Under the pieces are notes generated by a model, which did not search any database, had not been told where the DNA came from, and worked only from the letters and a program-made list of their open reading frames with translations. A stretch of 43,706 nt of DNA from CAZSNT01 sp964607765 (GTDB lineage: Bacteria; Verrucomicrobiota; Lentisphaeria; Oligosphaerales; JABHEG01). Of the stretch, positions 17,534 to 26,012 are shown one piece after another. The stretch covers positions 1-43,706 of the forward strand of contig CAZSNT010000081.1 of NCBI GenBank assembly GCA_964607765.1, given 5' to 3'. Made by a program: the position numbers and the translations under genes. The stretch's first letter is position 1. Each line of letters opens with the position of its first letter.

Positions 17534-19240
17534 CTACGTATACTTGAGGACTTCTTCAGCCGTGGTAATGCCATCCAGGATACAGCGGACGCCGTTCTGG
17601 CGCATCGGGACCAATCCCTCCTCGATGGCTTTGTTGCGAATCGCGATCGTGGGCATGCGCTGGTTGATCAACTCCTGGACTGACGGGCTGACCTTGAGCA
17701 GCTCGAAGAGGCCCACGCGTCCTTTGTAGCCGGTGTTGTTGCAGTTGTCACAGCCCTTGCCGTAGCAGAACTTCCTGTCCCCAACGTCCTCACGCGTGAG
17801 TTCGAGCATATCGAGCTCGTCCTCTTTGGGTTCATATTCCGTTTTGCACATGGAGCAAACACGGCGGATCAGCCGCTGGCCAACCACGCCGCACATGGTC
17901 GAGCTGATGAGGAACGGCTCCACTCCCATGTCGATCAGTCGTGTCACCGCGCCGCAGGCATCGTTCGTATGCAGCGTACTGAGCACCAAGTGCCCGGTCA
18001 GTGACGCCTGAATGGCCATGGATGCGGTCTGCAGATCACGAATCTCCCCGACCATGATGCGGTCCGGGTCCTGGCGCAGGAAGGCACGCAGAGCGCCGGC
18101 GAAGGTCATACCCACACTCTCTTTCACGCCAACCTGCATGATACCTTCCAGGTCGTATTCCACCGGATCCTCCGCGGTGAGCAGTTTCTCGTCGATGGTG
18201 TTGATTTCCTTCAGCCCGGAATAGAGCGTGGTTGTCTTGCCGCACCCGGTGGGTCCGGTCACCACGAAAATGCCGTTCGGCCGTGAGATGAGAGCGCGGA
18301 TGTCGTGCAGCAAGCCCTCGTCCAGCCCCAGGTTGTCCAGGCTCAATTCCACCACGGTTCGGTCGAGCACGCGGAGCACCACGCTTTCGCCGTACTGCGT
18401 CGGCAGTGTGGACACACGCAGGTCGATCGGTTTGCTGGCGATGCGCATCTCGATACGACCATCCTGGGGAAGTCGGCGTTCCGCAATGTTCAGGTTGCTG
18501 AGAACCTTGATACGGCTGATGACGGGTACGGCCAAGTGCTTCGGCGGCGGCGACATCTCGTAGAGCGCACCGTCGATGCGGTAACGGATCCGGAACTCGT
18601 CCGCGAACGGCTCGAAGTGAACGTCACTGGCCTGGTCCTTCACGGCCTGGTACAGAATGACGTCCACGAAGCGCACGATGGGCGCGTTCGAGGCCATCGC
18701 TTCCAGCGATTCCATATCGTCGTCGTCCAACTCGCCGGCCTGCAGGTCGGTGTCTTCCATCTCAGCGAGAATATCTTTGACCGAGTCGGCCCGTTCCGGA
18801 TAGAAGTGATCCAGCGCTTCATCGATGTCGGTCGGGCGACCGACCAGGATTCGGCACTCCTGTCCGAGCACGTAGTTGAGCTCGTCGATCATGCGGTAGT
18901 TCATCGGATCCTTCGCGGCGACGTAGAACACTTCGTCTTCTTCGCGAATGGGGACGATCCCGTACATCCGGGCAATGGAGGCAGAAACCTTCTCGATCAA
19001 GCTCTGAGAGATGTCCCCCTCTTTCACGTCGACAACTTCCGTACCGAGGTTGTCGGCGATCAGCCCGAGCAACTCCGCTTCGGCAATGATGCCGTAGTTG
19101 TAGAGCACCGTGGTGAAGGCACGTCCCGTGCGTTCGTGCTCTTCATACACGTCGGCCAGCTGTTCTTCGGTCGCCTTGCCTGCGTCCAGAAGCAGATGCC
19201 AGATGGCACTACTGTCAGCATCGATTTCAATACTAGGCAT
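17534..19240 (-). CDS. PilB/GspE-type assembly ATPase (second of two)
   Basis: 568 residues. The N-terminal MshEN-type domain spans about 10-140 (LLLDAGKATEEQLADVYEEH, then YGIVPI), with the ATPase core after. Visible motifs are SDVHFEPF, Walker A GPTGCGKTT, the Asp box TAEDPVEYDLEG, and Walker B DPDRIMVGEIRD followed by SLTGHLVLSTLHTND. The zinc-binding pairs are CSMC and CDNC, typical of PilB/GspE. It powers pilin polymerisation or pseudopilus secretion. Lies 102 bases after the first PilB-like gene and 32 before pilT. AAGGTG is near the start. Whether this copy or the upstream one serves the pilus is open; gene order alone suits either PilB or GspE. Confidence 0.93.
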   Translation of the reverse strand: MPSIEIDADSSAIWHLLLDAGKATEEQLADVYEEHERTGRAFTTVLYNYGIIAEAELLGLIADNLGTEVVDVKEGDISQSLIEKVSASIARMYGIVPIREEDEVFYVAAKDPMNYRMIDELNYVLGQECRILVGRPTDIDEALDHFYPERADSVKDILAEMEDTDLQAGELDDDDMESLEAMASNAPIVRFVDVILYQAVKDQASDVHFEPFADEFRIRYRIDGALYEMSPPPKHLAVPVISRIKVLSNLNIAERRLPQDGRIEMRIASKPIDLRVSTLPTQYGESVVLRVLDRTVVELSLDNLGLDEGLLHDIRALISRPNGIFVVTGPTGCGKTTTLYSGLKEINTIDEKLLTAEDPVEYDLEGIMQVGVKESVGMTFAGALRAFLRQDPDRIMVGEIRDLQTASMAIQASLTGHLVLSTLHTNDACGAVTRLIDMGVEPFLISSTMCGVVGQRLIRRVCSMCKTEYEPKEDELDMLELTREDVGDRKFCYGKGCDNCNNTGYKGRVGLFELLKVSPSVQELINQRMPTIAIRNKAIEEGLVPMRQNGVRCILDGITTAEEVLKYT

Positions 19241-19342
19241 GATCCATCACCTTCAGTGGTCAAAGGGCATCCGGGGCTCCGGTCGACACTGCAGCCTGCA
19301 CGTTGATCGGCCGTGCGGCATCGTCGCATACAGCGCGGAGGT

Positions 19343-21070
19343 CTACTCCTCTTCTTCCTCGGCATCATCGCTTGCGGTCAGGCGCACGACTTCCTCAAGC
19401 GTGGTGATACCGGCACCGGCTTTACGCAGGCCGTCTTCCCGCAGTGTCCTCATGCCGATCGCTCGCGCCCGCTCCCGGATGAGCGTTGCGGACACCTTTT
19501 TGTAGACGAGTTCCTGAATGCTCTCATCGAGCAGGAAGATCTCGTAAATCCCGACCCTTCCTTTGTAGCCGCTGCTGCACTCGGGGCATCCCTGCCCTCT
19601 CTTGAGAGAGGCCTCTTCGAAGTAGTCCGCCGACAACCCCAGAGAATCCAGTTCCGCTTCGCTCGGCGTCGTATCCGCGGCGCAGTTCTTGCAGATACGC
19701 CTGACAAGGCGCTGAGCCATAATGGCACGTACGGCGGAAGCGACCAGGAACGGCTTGACGCCCATGTCGATCAAACGCGTGATCGCGCTGGGCGCGTCGT
19801 TCGTATGCAGGGTGCTGAACACCAAGTGCCCGGTGAGCGCAGCATTAATGGCGATCTCACCCGTCTCCAAGTCACGGATCTCACCAACCATGATGATATT
19901 GGGGGCCTGGCGCAGCATGGCACGCAGTCCGAGGGAGAACGTCAGACCGATATCCTCGTGCATCTGGACCTGGTTGATGCCGGACAGCTCGTACTCGACG
20001 GGGTCCTCGGCCGTGATGATCTTGCGAGTCGGCTGGTTCAGCGTGTGCAGGAACGAATACAGCGACGTGGTCTTGCCGGATCCTGTCGGGCCGGTTACCA
20101 GGAAGATGCCGTCGGGCAGATTGATGATCATCTCGATCTTCTCCTGGTCATCGGCAAAGAAGCCGAGCTCAGGAATACCGAGCATGACGCTGCTCTTGTC
20201 GAGAATACGCATGACAATGGACTCGCCGTGCGTGGTGGGGATGTCGGACACGCGCAAGTCCAGGCTGCGTCCCATCGCGCCGATCTGGATACGTCCATCC
20301 TGCGGGATACGGTGTTCCGACAGATCCATGCCGGCCATCAGCTTCAGCCGGCTTATGATGTTATTCTGCAGGTACTTGGGCGGGTTCTCCACCTCGTGCA
20401 GGACGCCATCGATGCGGTAGCGGACCCGGAAGCGCTTTTCCAACGGCTCCAAGTGAATATCAGACGTGCGCGTACGGAACGCCTCCAGGATGATAAGCGA
20501 GACGAGCCGGATGATCGGCGCATCGTCGTCCTCGTCAGAATTGGCCTGAGTGGTCACATCGGTAGTGGCTACCTCGCTGATGTCGAGCGTGCCCTCGGTA
20601 ATGTCCTCGAGGAAGGACTCCACCGACTCCTCCATGCTCCCGTAATGATAGTTCAGCGCCTGCTCGATCTGCTTGCGCGCGGCAATGACGCCGTCCACAT
20701 CCTGTTTGAGGATATAGCGCAGCGAGTCGAGTGTCTCGAGGTCGGTCGGATCGGCCATGGCCACTGTCAGCGTACCGCCTTCGCTCTTCATCACCGGGAT
20801 GACCTGATAGCGCCTGGCGATTTCGGGCGGAACGGCCGTGACCACGTCCTGCGGTATTTGGTAGCCGGTGAAGTCGAAGGTGTCCATCCCGTATTCGGTA
20901 CTCAGCATCATCAACACATCCGCTTCGGTGATGTGATGCAGATGCTGGAGCCCCTCGATCACGCTGCTCTCGTGGGCGCGAGCGTATTCCTGGCCTTCGC
21001 CGGCCTGCTCCTCGGTGATAATGCCGTTGTGCAGCAGCAGTTCGAGTAGGAAATCGTCGGATCCTGTCAC
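19343..21070 (-). CDS. PilB/GspE-type assembly ATPase (first of two)
   Basis: About 575 residues from the proposed GTG. N-terminal MshEN domain (FLLELLLHNGIITEEQAGEG, later YQVIPV), then the ATPase core with SDIHLEPL. Walker A is GPTGSGKTT, the Asp box is TAEDPVEYELSG, and Walker B is APNIIMVGEIRD, followed by ALTGHLVFSTLHTND. Zinc pairs are CKNC and CPEC. The open frame reaches an ATG at 21169, but that ATG overlaps the -10 box of a near-consensus promoter, so it should not be in the transcript. The GTG at 21070 has GGGG 7 bases upstream and begins just before the conserved domain. It ends with an acidic tail (DDAEEEEE). First gene of the pilus motor operon. Confidence 0.9.
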   Translation of the reverse strand: MTGSDDFLLELLLHNGIITEEQAGEGQEYARAHESSVIEGLQHLHHITEADVLMMLSTEYGMDTFDFTGYQIPQDVVTAVPPEIARRYQVIPVMKSEGGTLTVAMADPTDLETLDSLRYILKQDVDGVIAARKQIEQALNYHYGSMEESVESFLEDITEGTLDISEVATTDVTTQANSDEDDDAPIIRLVSLIILEAFRTRTSDIHLEPLEKRFRVRYRIDGVLHEVENPPKYLQNNIISRLKLMAGMDLSEHRIPQDGRIQIGAMGRSLDLRVSDIPTTHGESIVMRILDKSSVMLGIPELGFFADDQEKIEMIINLPDGIFLVTGPTGSGKTTSLYSFLHTLNQPTRKIITAEDPVEYELSGINQVQMHEDIGLTFSLGLRAMLRQAPNIIMVGEIRDLETGEIAINAALTGHLVFSTLHTNDAPSAITRLIDMGVKPFLVASAVRAIMAQRLVRRICKNCAADTTPSEAELDSLGLSADYFEEASLKRGQGCPECSSGYKGRVGIYEIFLLDESIQELVYKKVSATLIRERARAIGMRTLREDGLRKAGAGITTLEEVVRLTASDDAEEEEE

Positions 21071-21168
21071 GCTGATACCCCGGATAGTGTCACAAAATCC
21101 CCCGGCAACACGCTGCACGCGCAACGCCGGCCGGAGACAATAAGGGTGCTGGCATGAATGCTCACACA

Positions 21169-21197
21169 AGAATACAGCATCGACAACTCAGTGTCAA
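21169..21197 (-). promoter_or_regulatory. Sigma-70 type promoter of the pilus motor operon
   Basis: On the minus strand TTGACA (21192-21197) and TATTCT (21169-21174) are separated by exactly 17 bases. This is the best consensus match I found in the window. Transcription should start near 21162, giving a leader of about 90 bases before the GTG at 21070. Confidence 0.7.
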
Positions 21198-21225
21198 TCC
21201 AGCGGAGCACGGGCTGGAACGGCTG

Positions 21226-21876
21226 TCACGGTCCGAAAAACCGGGACTCGAGCATGGCACAGAGCGTGTGGTACACAGGCACATGCAGCTCCTGGATCAG
21301 CGGCGTGCTGTCGGACGGCACACGAATGACCACATCCGCATGCCCGGCGAGTGTGCCGCCCGCATCACCGGTCAGCCCGATCACCTTGACACGCCGCCAC
21401 CTGGCGACCTGTGCCGCATAGCTCACATTGCGTGCGTTACCTGACGTCGATATACCCAGAAGCACATCACCCGCGCGGCTCAACACTGACAGTTGCTGAG
21501 CGAACACGAGGTCGCCTGCAGTGTCGTTGCTGACCGCTGTTGCCAGCGACGGATGCCCCGTGAGAGCCACCGCGCGCAAGCCCTGCTGTAACCGGGCACC
21601 CAGGTACGACCCCGCGGTCTGCCCGCAGACCGCAGTGAGTTCCTCGCGTGCAGTGTCCGAGAGATGACGCGGCAACAGGAACCCCTTGAGCAGCTCCCCC
21701 ACAATGTGCTCTGAATCAGCGGCGCTGCCGCCATTGCCGCAAACAAACAGTGTGTTTCCCTCGTCAAAACAGGTACACAGAAGCTCGAACGCCTCGTATA
21801 CGGCCGCACGCACTGCACTCAAACTTGGGACGCGCGCAATCAGGTCCTTCAGATGCTCTTCCGGGCTGCGGTCCAT
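21226..21876 (-). CDS. SIS-domain phosphosugar isomerase (GmhA/DiaA-like)
   Basis: 216 residues with one SIS domain. The motif CGNGGSAADSEH (about 45-56) binds the sugar phosphate, GISTSGNARNV is the second SIS loop, and IQELHVPVYH keeps the Gln and His that act in GmhA. About 40 extra residues (LPRHLSDTAREEL to TGHPSLATAVSND) mark the longer subtype often seen with LPS or phosphosugar genes. GAGGGA before the ATG at 21876 supports this start over the frame to 21924. Likely sedoheptulose-7-phosphate isomerase for heptose, but DiaA, the DnaA-binding initiation factor, has the same fold, and this gene sits beside candidate DnaA boxes. Function between the two is undecided. Confidence 0.82.
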   Translation of the reverse strand: MDRSPEEHLKDLIARVPSLSAVRAAVYEAFELLCTCFDEGNTLFVCGNGGSAADSEHIVGELLKGFLLPRHLSDTAREELTAVCGQTAGSYLGARLQQGLRAVALTGHPSLATAVSNDTAGDLVFAQQLSVLSRAGDVLLGISTSGNARNVSYAAQVARWRRVKVIGLTGDAGGTLAGHADVVIRVPSDSTPLIQELHVPVYHTLCAMLESRFFGP

Positions 21877-22196
21877 CTCATTCCCTCGATTTGGGCGGTG
21901 GATAACTCTGTGAATAGATGCCATAACAAATTGTCAGTGACAGTCGCGCGCCGTTTCTCAACAGCCTATTGACAGTTTACTACACAGTTTATCCATAGTC
22001 GCTGTGTAACGTAACCTATCGTATTTTCAGGTGTTTTCCGCTTTTATTTGACTTGCTCCAAGGTATACTAGTACGGCTGTTTCTTGATTCTAAAGAAGAA
22101 TCTCTTACCAGTCTGTTCAGTCAGTAACTCTCGGAACGTGTCCAGATCCTGCGGCATGTTCGAACAACGATCACCGTTATGACGAGGAGCAGGATG
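21877..22196. other. AT-rich gap with DnaA-box-like sites; possible origin
   Basis: About 320 bases between the divergent SIS gene and dnaN, noticeably richer in A+T than the flanks. Three 9-mers differ by one base from TTATNCACA: TTATCCACC (minus, 21897-21905), CTATTCACA (minus, 21909-21917) and TTATCCATA (plus, 21989-21997). An AT-rich stretch follows at about 22021-22070, and TATACT (22064-22069) could be a dnaN -10 box. GATTCT/AGAATC (22086-22102) forms a small hairpin. Origins often lie next to dnaA-dnaN; here dnaA is not adjacent, so this is a candidate only. Confidence 0.42.
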
Positions 22197-23288
22197 ATGA
22201 AAGTCGCCATCGCCAAAGATAAACTCATGACCGGCCTGAAGCAGGTTCTGACCGTTGTGAGTTCACGAACCACCCTGCCTGTACTGAACAATGTGCTGTT
22301 GGAGGCATCAGACGAGAAGCTTGTACTGACTACAACGGACCTGGAGGTGTGCATCACCACCAATATCCCGGCTACTGTCCAGGAGCCGGGGTCGACCACG
22401 CTGCCGGCCAAGAAGTTCTCTCAGATCATTGGCTCTCTGTCTGCCGGCGACGTGACGCTGGAGTCGGGCGATGATCAGCTCACCTCCATATCCTGCGGCA
22501 AGTCCTACTTCCGCATCGTTGGTCTCAACCCTGACGAATTCCCGCGCGATGCCGAGTTCGCCGAGGAATGGGCTTTCACGATCACCGGCAAGGAATTGAG
22601 CAAATCACTCAGCAAAGTGTCGTATGCGAGCAGCCTGGACGAGACACGTCACGTATTGAACGGCACGCTGCTGAGCCTGCGTGGCGGCGTGTTGACGATT
22701 GCGGGCACGGACGGGCGTCGGCTCGCGCTCGTGGAGAAGCCCCTGGAAGGCGACTCGCTGCCCGACGGCGACGTTATTCTCCCGCCCAAGGTCGTCGGCG
22801 AACTCGAGCGTGTTCTGCACGGCGACGTGGAAGTGAGTGTGAAGCTGTCCGAGGCACGCGTGTCCTTCGCCTTCGGGAATTCCCTGATCACATCGAAGTT
22901 GGTCGAGGGCACGTATCCGAACTACCGCCAGGTCGTTCCGGCCAGCTTCAAGCACTCGGTCACCATTCCCCGGGATCTGTTCAGTACCGTTCTCAACCGT
23001 GTTGCCATGGTTGTGAGCGAGAGCAGCTCCTCGGTCAAACTGCGTTTGGAGAATGCAGTGTTGACTGTGTCCGCCACCAGCTCGGAGTTTGGTGAAGCAC
23101 GCGAGCCCTTGGAGGTCTCCTACGAGGGTGAGCCGTTGGAGATTGCTTTCAATCCCATCTTCTTCACCGAACCAATGCGGCACTTGGAGTGCGACCAGCT
23201 GCTCATGCAGTTCAATGACGAGTACAGCCCGGTCTCGCTTTCGGGTGACGAGGGATTCCTCTACGTCGTCATGCCCATGCGGGGATAA
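22197..23288 (+). CDS. dnaN: DNA polymerase III beta subunit (sliding clamp)
   Basis: 363 residues, the normal clamp length. The start MKVAIAKDKLMTGLKQVL matches the family N-terminus. Further motifs are TLPVLNNVLLEA, ATDLE-like TTDLEVCI, LNGTLLSLRGGVLTIAGTDGRRLA and the C-terminal VSLSGDEGFLYVVMPMRG, ending in the usual (V/M)MP(M/L)R. The dimer encircles DNA and tethers polymerase III and other partners. ATG at 22197 is chosen because GAGGAG (22184-22189) is 7 bases away; ATGs at 22179 and 22194 are less well spaced. dnaN is directly followed by recF, the classical order, but the usual upstream dnaA is missing. Confidence 0.97.
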   Translation: MKVAIAKDKLMTGLKQVLTVVSSRTTLPVLNNVLLEASDEKLVLTTTDLEVCITTNIPATVQEPGSTTLPAKKFSQIIGSLSAGDVTLESGDDQLTSISCGKSYFRIVGLNPDEFPRDAEFAEEWAFTITGKELSKSLSKVSYASSLDETRHVLNGTLLSLRGGVLTIAGTDGRRLALVEKPLEGDSLPDGDVILPPKVVGELERVLHGDVEVSVKLSEARVSFAFGNSLITSKLVEGTYPNYRQVVPASFKHSVTIPRDLFSTVLNRVAMVVSESSSSVKLRLENAVLTVSATSSEFGEAREPLEVSYEGEPLEIAFNPIFFTEPMRHLECDQLLMQFNDEYSPVSLSGDEGFLYVVMPMRG

Positions 23289-23344
23289 CGAGAGGGCGCC
23301 CTGACAGGCGCGACGCAGTGTTGGAGCTCGGGAGATCGCTTCCG

Positions 23345-23444
23345 CCCCCTCCTCGTTCTCGTTCTCGTCCCCGTCCTCATCCTCGGAAGCCGGAACAGGC
23401 TGGGGCTCAAATCGGCGGAAGTTGCGTTTTCGAGGACGAGGACG
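23345..23444 (+). repeat. CTCGTC/GAGGACG hairpin repeat in the recF leader
   Basis: A pyrimidine-rich tandem stretch (23350-23385, units of CTCGTT/CTCGTC) is followed by GAGGACGAGGACG (23432-23444). CGTCCTCATCCTCG (23372-23385) is complementary to 23431-23444 at 13 of 14 positions. As RNA it folds into a hairpin that covers the GAGGA just before recF. A related string lies at 35419-35433. It could be a dispersed REP-like element. Confidence 0.5.
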
Positions 23445-23452
23445 ATTGTGAG

Positions 23453-24580
23453 ATGGGAACCCTGTCCCGACTACGTTTACGGCACTTCCGAAACTACACA
23501 TCGCTCGATCTCGGTCTGGCTCCTGGTTTGAACCTGATTGTCGGCCCGAACGGTCAGGGCAAGACCAACCTGATCGAAGCCGTGTGCTACCTGGCTCTGC
23601 TGCGATCGTTCCGAGCCAGGCGTGTGACAGCACTCCGGCAGTGGGACGCGGACTACTTCTTCGTTGGCGGCGAACTGCTGCGCGGCGGCTCGACCGGTGA
23701 CGGTATCAGGGAGTTGGGGGTGGGGCAGGGCGAGCGACGCAAGCTGCGTCTGGACGGGATGCCGGTCGCCAAGGCGAGTGAATTCATCAATCAGTTCATC
23801 TGCGTGACGTTTGTTCCCGAAGACATTCAGCTGTTGCGGGGCGCAGCCAAGCTCCGCCGGCGTTTCCTCGATATTCTCCTGAGCCAGCTGCACTCGGACT
23901 ACCTGTTGCATCTCCAACGCTACGTTCTGGCTGTTCGGCACCGCAACGCTGTTCTGCGGCAGCTGCACAAGTACTCGCAGACGGCCCTGTCGGCGTACGA
24001 TGAGCTGGTCGTCCGACACGGCAGCCGGATCGCGCTTGCGCGTTGGCAGCTTGTGCATGACATGGTGGCGGCTCTGGAGGGCATCTCCCCTCTGTTATAC
24101 GGCGCGTCCGAGATGCAGCTCCGGGTGAAACTGGTGTCGAACGTCGTTCCGGCACAGGGCGATGACGTGACGCTGGCGGCGGTCACTGCGCGTTATGAGC
24201 GTGCCCTGGCCAAGTCCGCCACGCGCGACTGTGAAGAGGGGCGCACATGCAGCGGCCCGCATCGCGATGATCTGCGCTTCATTCTCGGGGGCAGGGATCT
24301 GACGATGTTCGGTTCGGAAGGCGAATGTCGCATGGCGTGTCTGGCGTTGCGTCTGGCATCTTTGGAGCTTGTTCGGGGCCGCGACCCTGACGAGCGCGGC
24401 GTCGTGTTGCTCGTTGACGATGTGTACGGCGACCTGGACACAAACCGGCGGCGGGCTTTCTTCGACATGGTCAGCGGCTGTGGTCAGGTTCTGCTTGCCG
24501 GTACTCAGATTCCGGCCGAGCTCGGACAGGAGGCAGACCAGTGCCTGCAGGTGTCGAGTGGGGACGTGACGGCGGCATGA
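23453..24580 (+). CDS. recF: DNA replication and repair protein RecF
   Basis: 375 residues, typical length. RLRLRHFRNYTSLDLGLAPGLN is the family start, with Walker A GPNGQGKT at residues 31-38. The motif GPHRDDLRF lies near residue 265, and Walker B is VVLLVDDVYGDLD near 320. With RecO and RecR it loads RecA at gaps. The start at 23453 is chosen because homologues begin just before RLxLxxFRNY; the longer frame from 23318 translates the low-complexity leader. Oddity: the ABC signature, usually S(R/Q)GQ, reads SEGE (in MFGSEGECRMACLALRLA). The RBS is GAGGA inside the hairpin repeat. Confidence 0.94.
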   Translation: MGTLSRLRLRHFRNYTSLDLGLAPGLNLIVGPNGQGKTNLIEAVCYLALLRSFRARRVTALRQWDADYFFVGGELLRGGSTGDGIRELGVGQGERRKLRLDGMPVAKASEFINQFICVTFVPEDIQLLRGAAKLRRRFLDILLSQLHSDYLLHLQRYVLAVRHRNAVLRQLHKYSQTALSAYDELVVRHGSRIALARWQLVHDMVAALEGISPLLYGASEMQLRVKLVSNVVPAQGDDVTLAAVTARYERALAKSATRDCEEGRTCSGPHRDDLRFILGGRDLTMFGSEGECRMACLALRLASLELVRGRDPDERGVVLLVDDVYGDLDTNRRRAFFDMVSGCGQVLLAGTQIPAELGQEADQCLQVSSGDVTAA

Positions 24581-24629
24581 CACGTTACGCCAACCCAGCC
24601 TCTGCTGCAGAACGAGGGTCGGAATTGCC

Positions 24630-25937
24630 ATGACAACAGCATCGATCCTGACACTTGGTTGCCGCCTCAACCAGGCAGATTCGGCCCTCATCGCAGACGA
24701 GCTGCGCCGCTGTGGCTACGAGGTGGTGCGTTGGGGGGAGGCGGCGGATGTGCTCGTGGTCAATAGCTGTGCCGTGACGACTGCAGCCGCTCAAAAGACA
24801 CGGCAGGCACTGCGCGCGGCACGGCGTCGTGCCCCAAGCGCTTTCCTTGTGCTGGCCGGCTGCAGCGCCAATCTCGATCCCGAGGGCTGCGCTCATCAAC
24901 TGGACGTGGACCTGGTGTTGCCGAACCCGGTCAAGACCCGGATATCGGACTACCTTCCCGCTGAGTCGGTGCGCCCGGCGCGGCCCCGTGTAGTGGACGT
25001 GGACCTGGCTGATTACTCGGAACCGGTATTCACCGAGCGGGGGAGGGGATACTATCCGCTGCGGACCCGAGCGAACCTGAAGATCCAGGAAGGTTGCGAC
25101 TTCGGATGCTCCTACTGCATTGTGCCCAAAGCGCGCGGTCGGGCTCGGTCGCGGCAGGCTGATGACGTGCTGCGCGAGGCGCGGGAGCTGGTCGCCGCCG
25201 GCTACCGGGAGATCGTCGTCACCGGTGTGAATATCGCCGCTTACCGGGATGGGGACACGGATCTGGCCGGTCTGTTGGAGGACCTGCTGGCACTGCGAGG
25301 CGATTTCCGACTGCGCCTGAGTTCCACGGAACCGGGTCCGGTCCTGGCCCGTATTGTCGATATCATGGCGTCAGAGCCGCGTCTCTGCCCCTTCCTTCAC
25401 CTGCCCCTGCAGCATGGCGACGATGACGTTCTGAGGGCGATGAGGCGCCGTTACCGCGTCTCTGAGTTCGAGCGTCTGGTCGGGCTTGCAGTTGAGAGGA
25501 TTCCAGGTCTCGGTATTGGTTCTGACGTCATTGTCGGGTTCCCCGGCGAAACTGAGGCGGCGTTCGAACAATCTGTGCGTGTCATCGACTCCCTGCCTTT
25601 CAGTTTCCTGCACGTATTCACTTTCTCGCCGCGTCCGGGCACGCTTGCCGCATCGTTTCCCGACCGTGTTCCGGGTCCTGTTGCGGCCGACAGGAGCAGG
25701 CGACTTCGTAAGATGGCTGAAGCCAAGGAACGCGCTTTCGGCGAAGCGAATATCGGCCGGCAGCTGCGGGTATTGACCGAGGTCCGCGGCGAGTCGGGGC
25801 AGTTCGAGGGGTGGTCGGAGAACTACCTGCGTGTGGCGATTCCGTGTCCCCCCCCGGGACTCAGCACGAACGAGTGGGTTAACGTGCGGGTATCGGCCGT
25901 TGTGAAGGGACGTGTTGTGGAAGGGCAGCCGCTCTGA
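24630..25937 (+). CDS. mtaB: tRNA (t6A37) methylthiotransferase MtaB
   Basis: Radical-SAM methylthiotransferase that converts t6A37 to ms2t6A37 in ANN-decoding tRNAs. 435 residues. The N-terminal UPF0004 domain has its three cluster cysteines in LGCRLNQ, NSCAVT and AGCS. The radical-SAM core holds CDFGCSYC (C-x3-C-x2-C), and the C-terminal TRAM-like domain spans about 370-435. LGCRLNQADS and the gap between motifs fit MtaB better than MiaB or RimO. It starts 49 bases after recF and lies on the same strand, so it may share the dnaN transcript. Start at 24630 has GAGG about 12-15 bases upstream, a moderate site. Confidence 0.92.
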   Translation: MTTASILTLGCRLNQADSALIADELRRCGYEVVRWGEAADVLVVNSCAVTTAAAQKTRQALRAARRRAPSAFLVLAGCSANLDPEGCAHQLDVDLVLPNPVKTRISDYLPAESVRPARPRVVDVDLADYSEPVFTERGRGYYPLRTRANLKIQEGCDFGCSYCIVPKARGRARSRQADDVLREARELVAAGYREIVVTGVNIAAYRDGDTDLAGLLEDLLALRGDFRLRLSSTEPGPVLARIVDIMASEPRLCPFLHLPLQHGDDDVLRAMRRRYRVSEFERLVGLAVERIPGLGIGSDVIVGFPGETEAAFEQSVRVIDSLPFSFLHVFTFSPRPGTLAASFPDRVPGPVAADRSRRLRKMAEAKERAFGEANIGRQLRVLTEVRGESGQFEGWSENYLRVAIPCPPPGLSTNEWVNVRVSAVVKGRVVEGQPL

Positions 25938-25950
25938 CCGTTGAGCGGCT
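25927..25950 (+). terminator. Hairpin across the mtaB stop codon
   Basis: AGCCGCT (25927-25933) and AGCGGCT (25944-25950) form a perfect 7-bp stem around the TGA at 25935-25937. ATATTCCC follows, without a real U-run. A smaller repeat GTCAT/ATGAC (about 25962-25977) is next. Weak terminator candidate separating mtaB from the ABC operon. Confidence 0.35.
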
Positions 25951-26012
25951 ATATTCCCAGAGTCATGTCGGGATGACCGTGGATTGATGCAGTTTCCTGC
26001 AACGGAGTGGCC

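Noticed and set aside
16823..19840. Repeated string ACCAAGTGCCCGGT at three places
   Set aside because: It encodes the conserved TGHLVxxTLHT motif in three related ATPases, so it is not an independent repeat.
22049..22069. TTGACT plus TATACT as a dnaN promoter
   Set aside because: The spacer is only about 10 bases, too short for sigma-70; only the -10 element was kept as a possibility.
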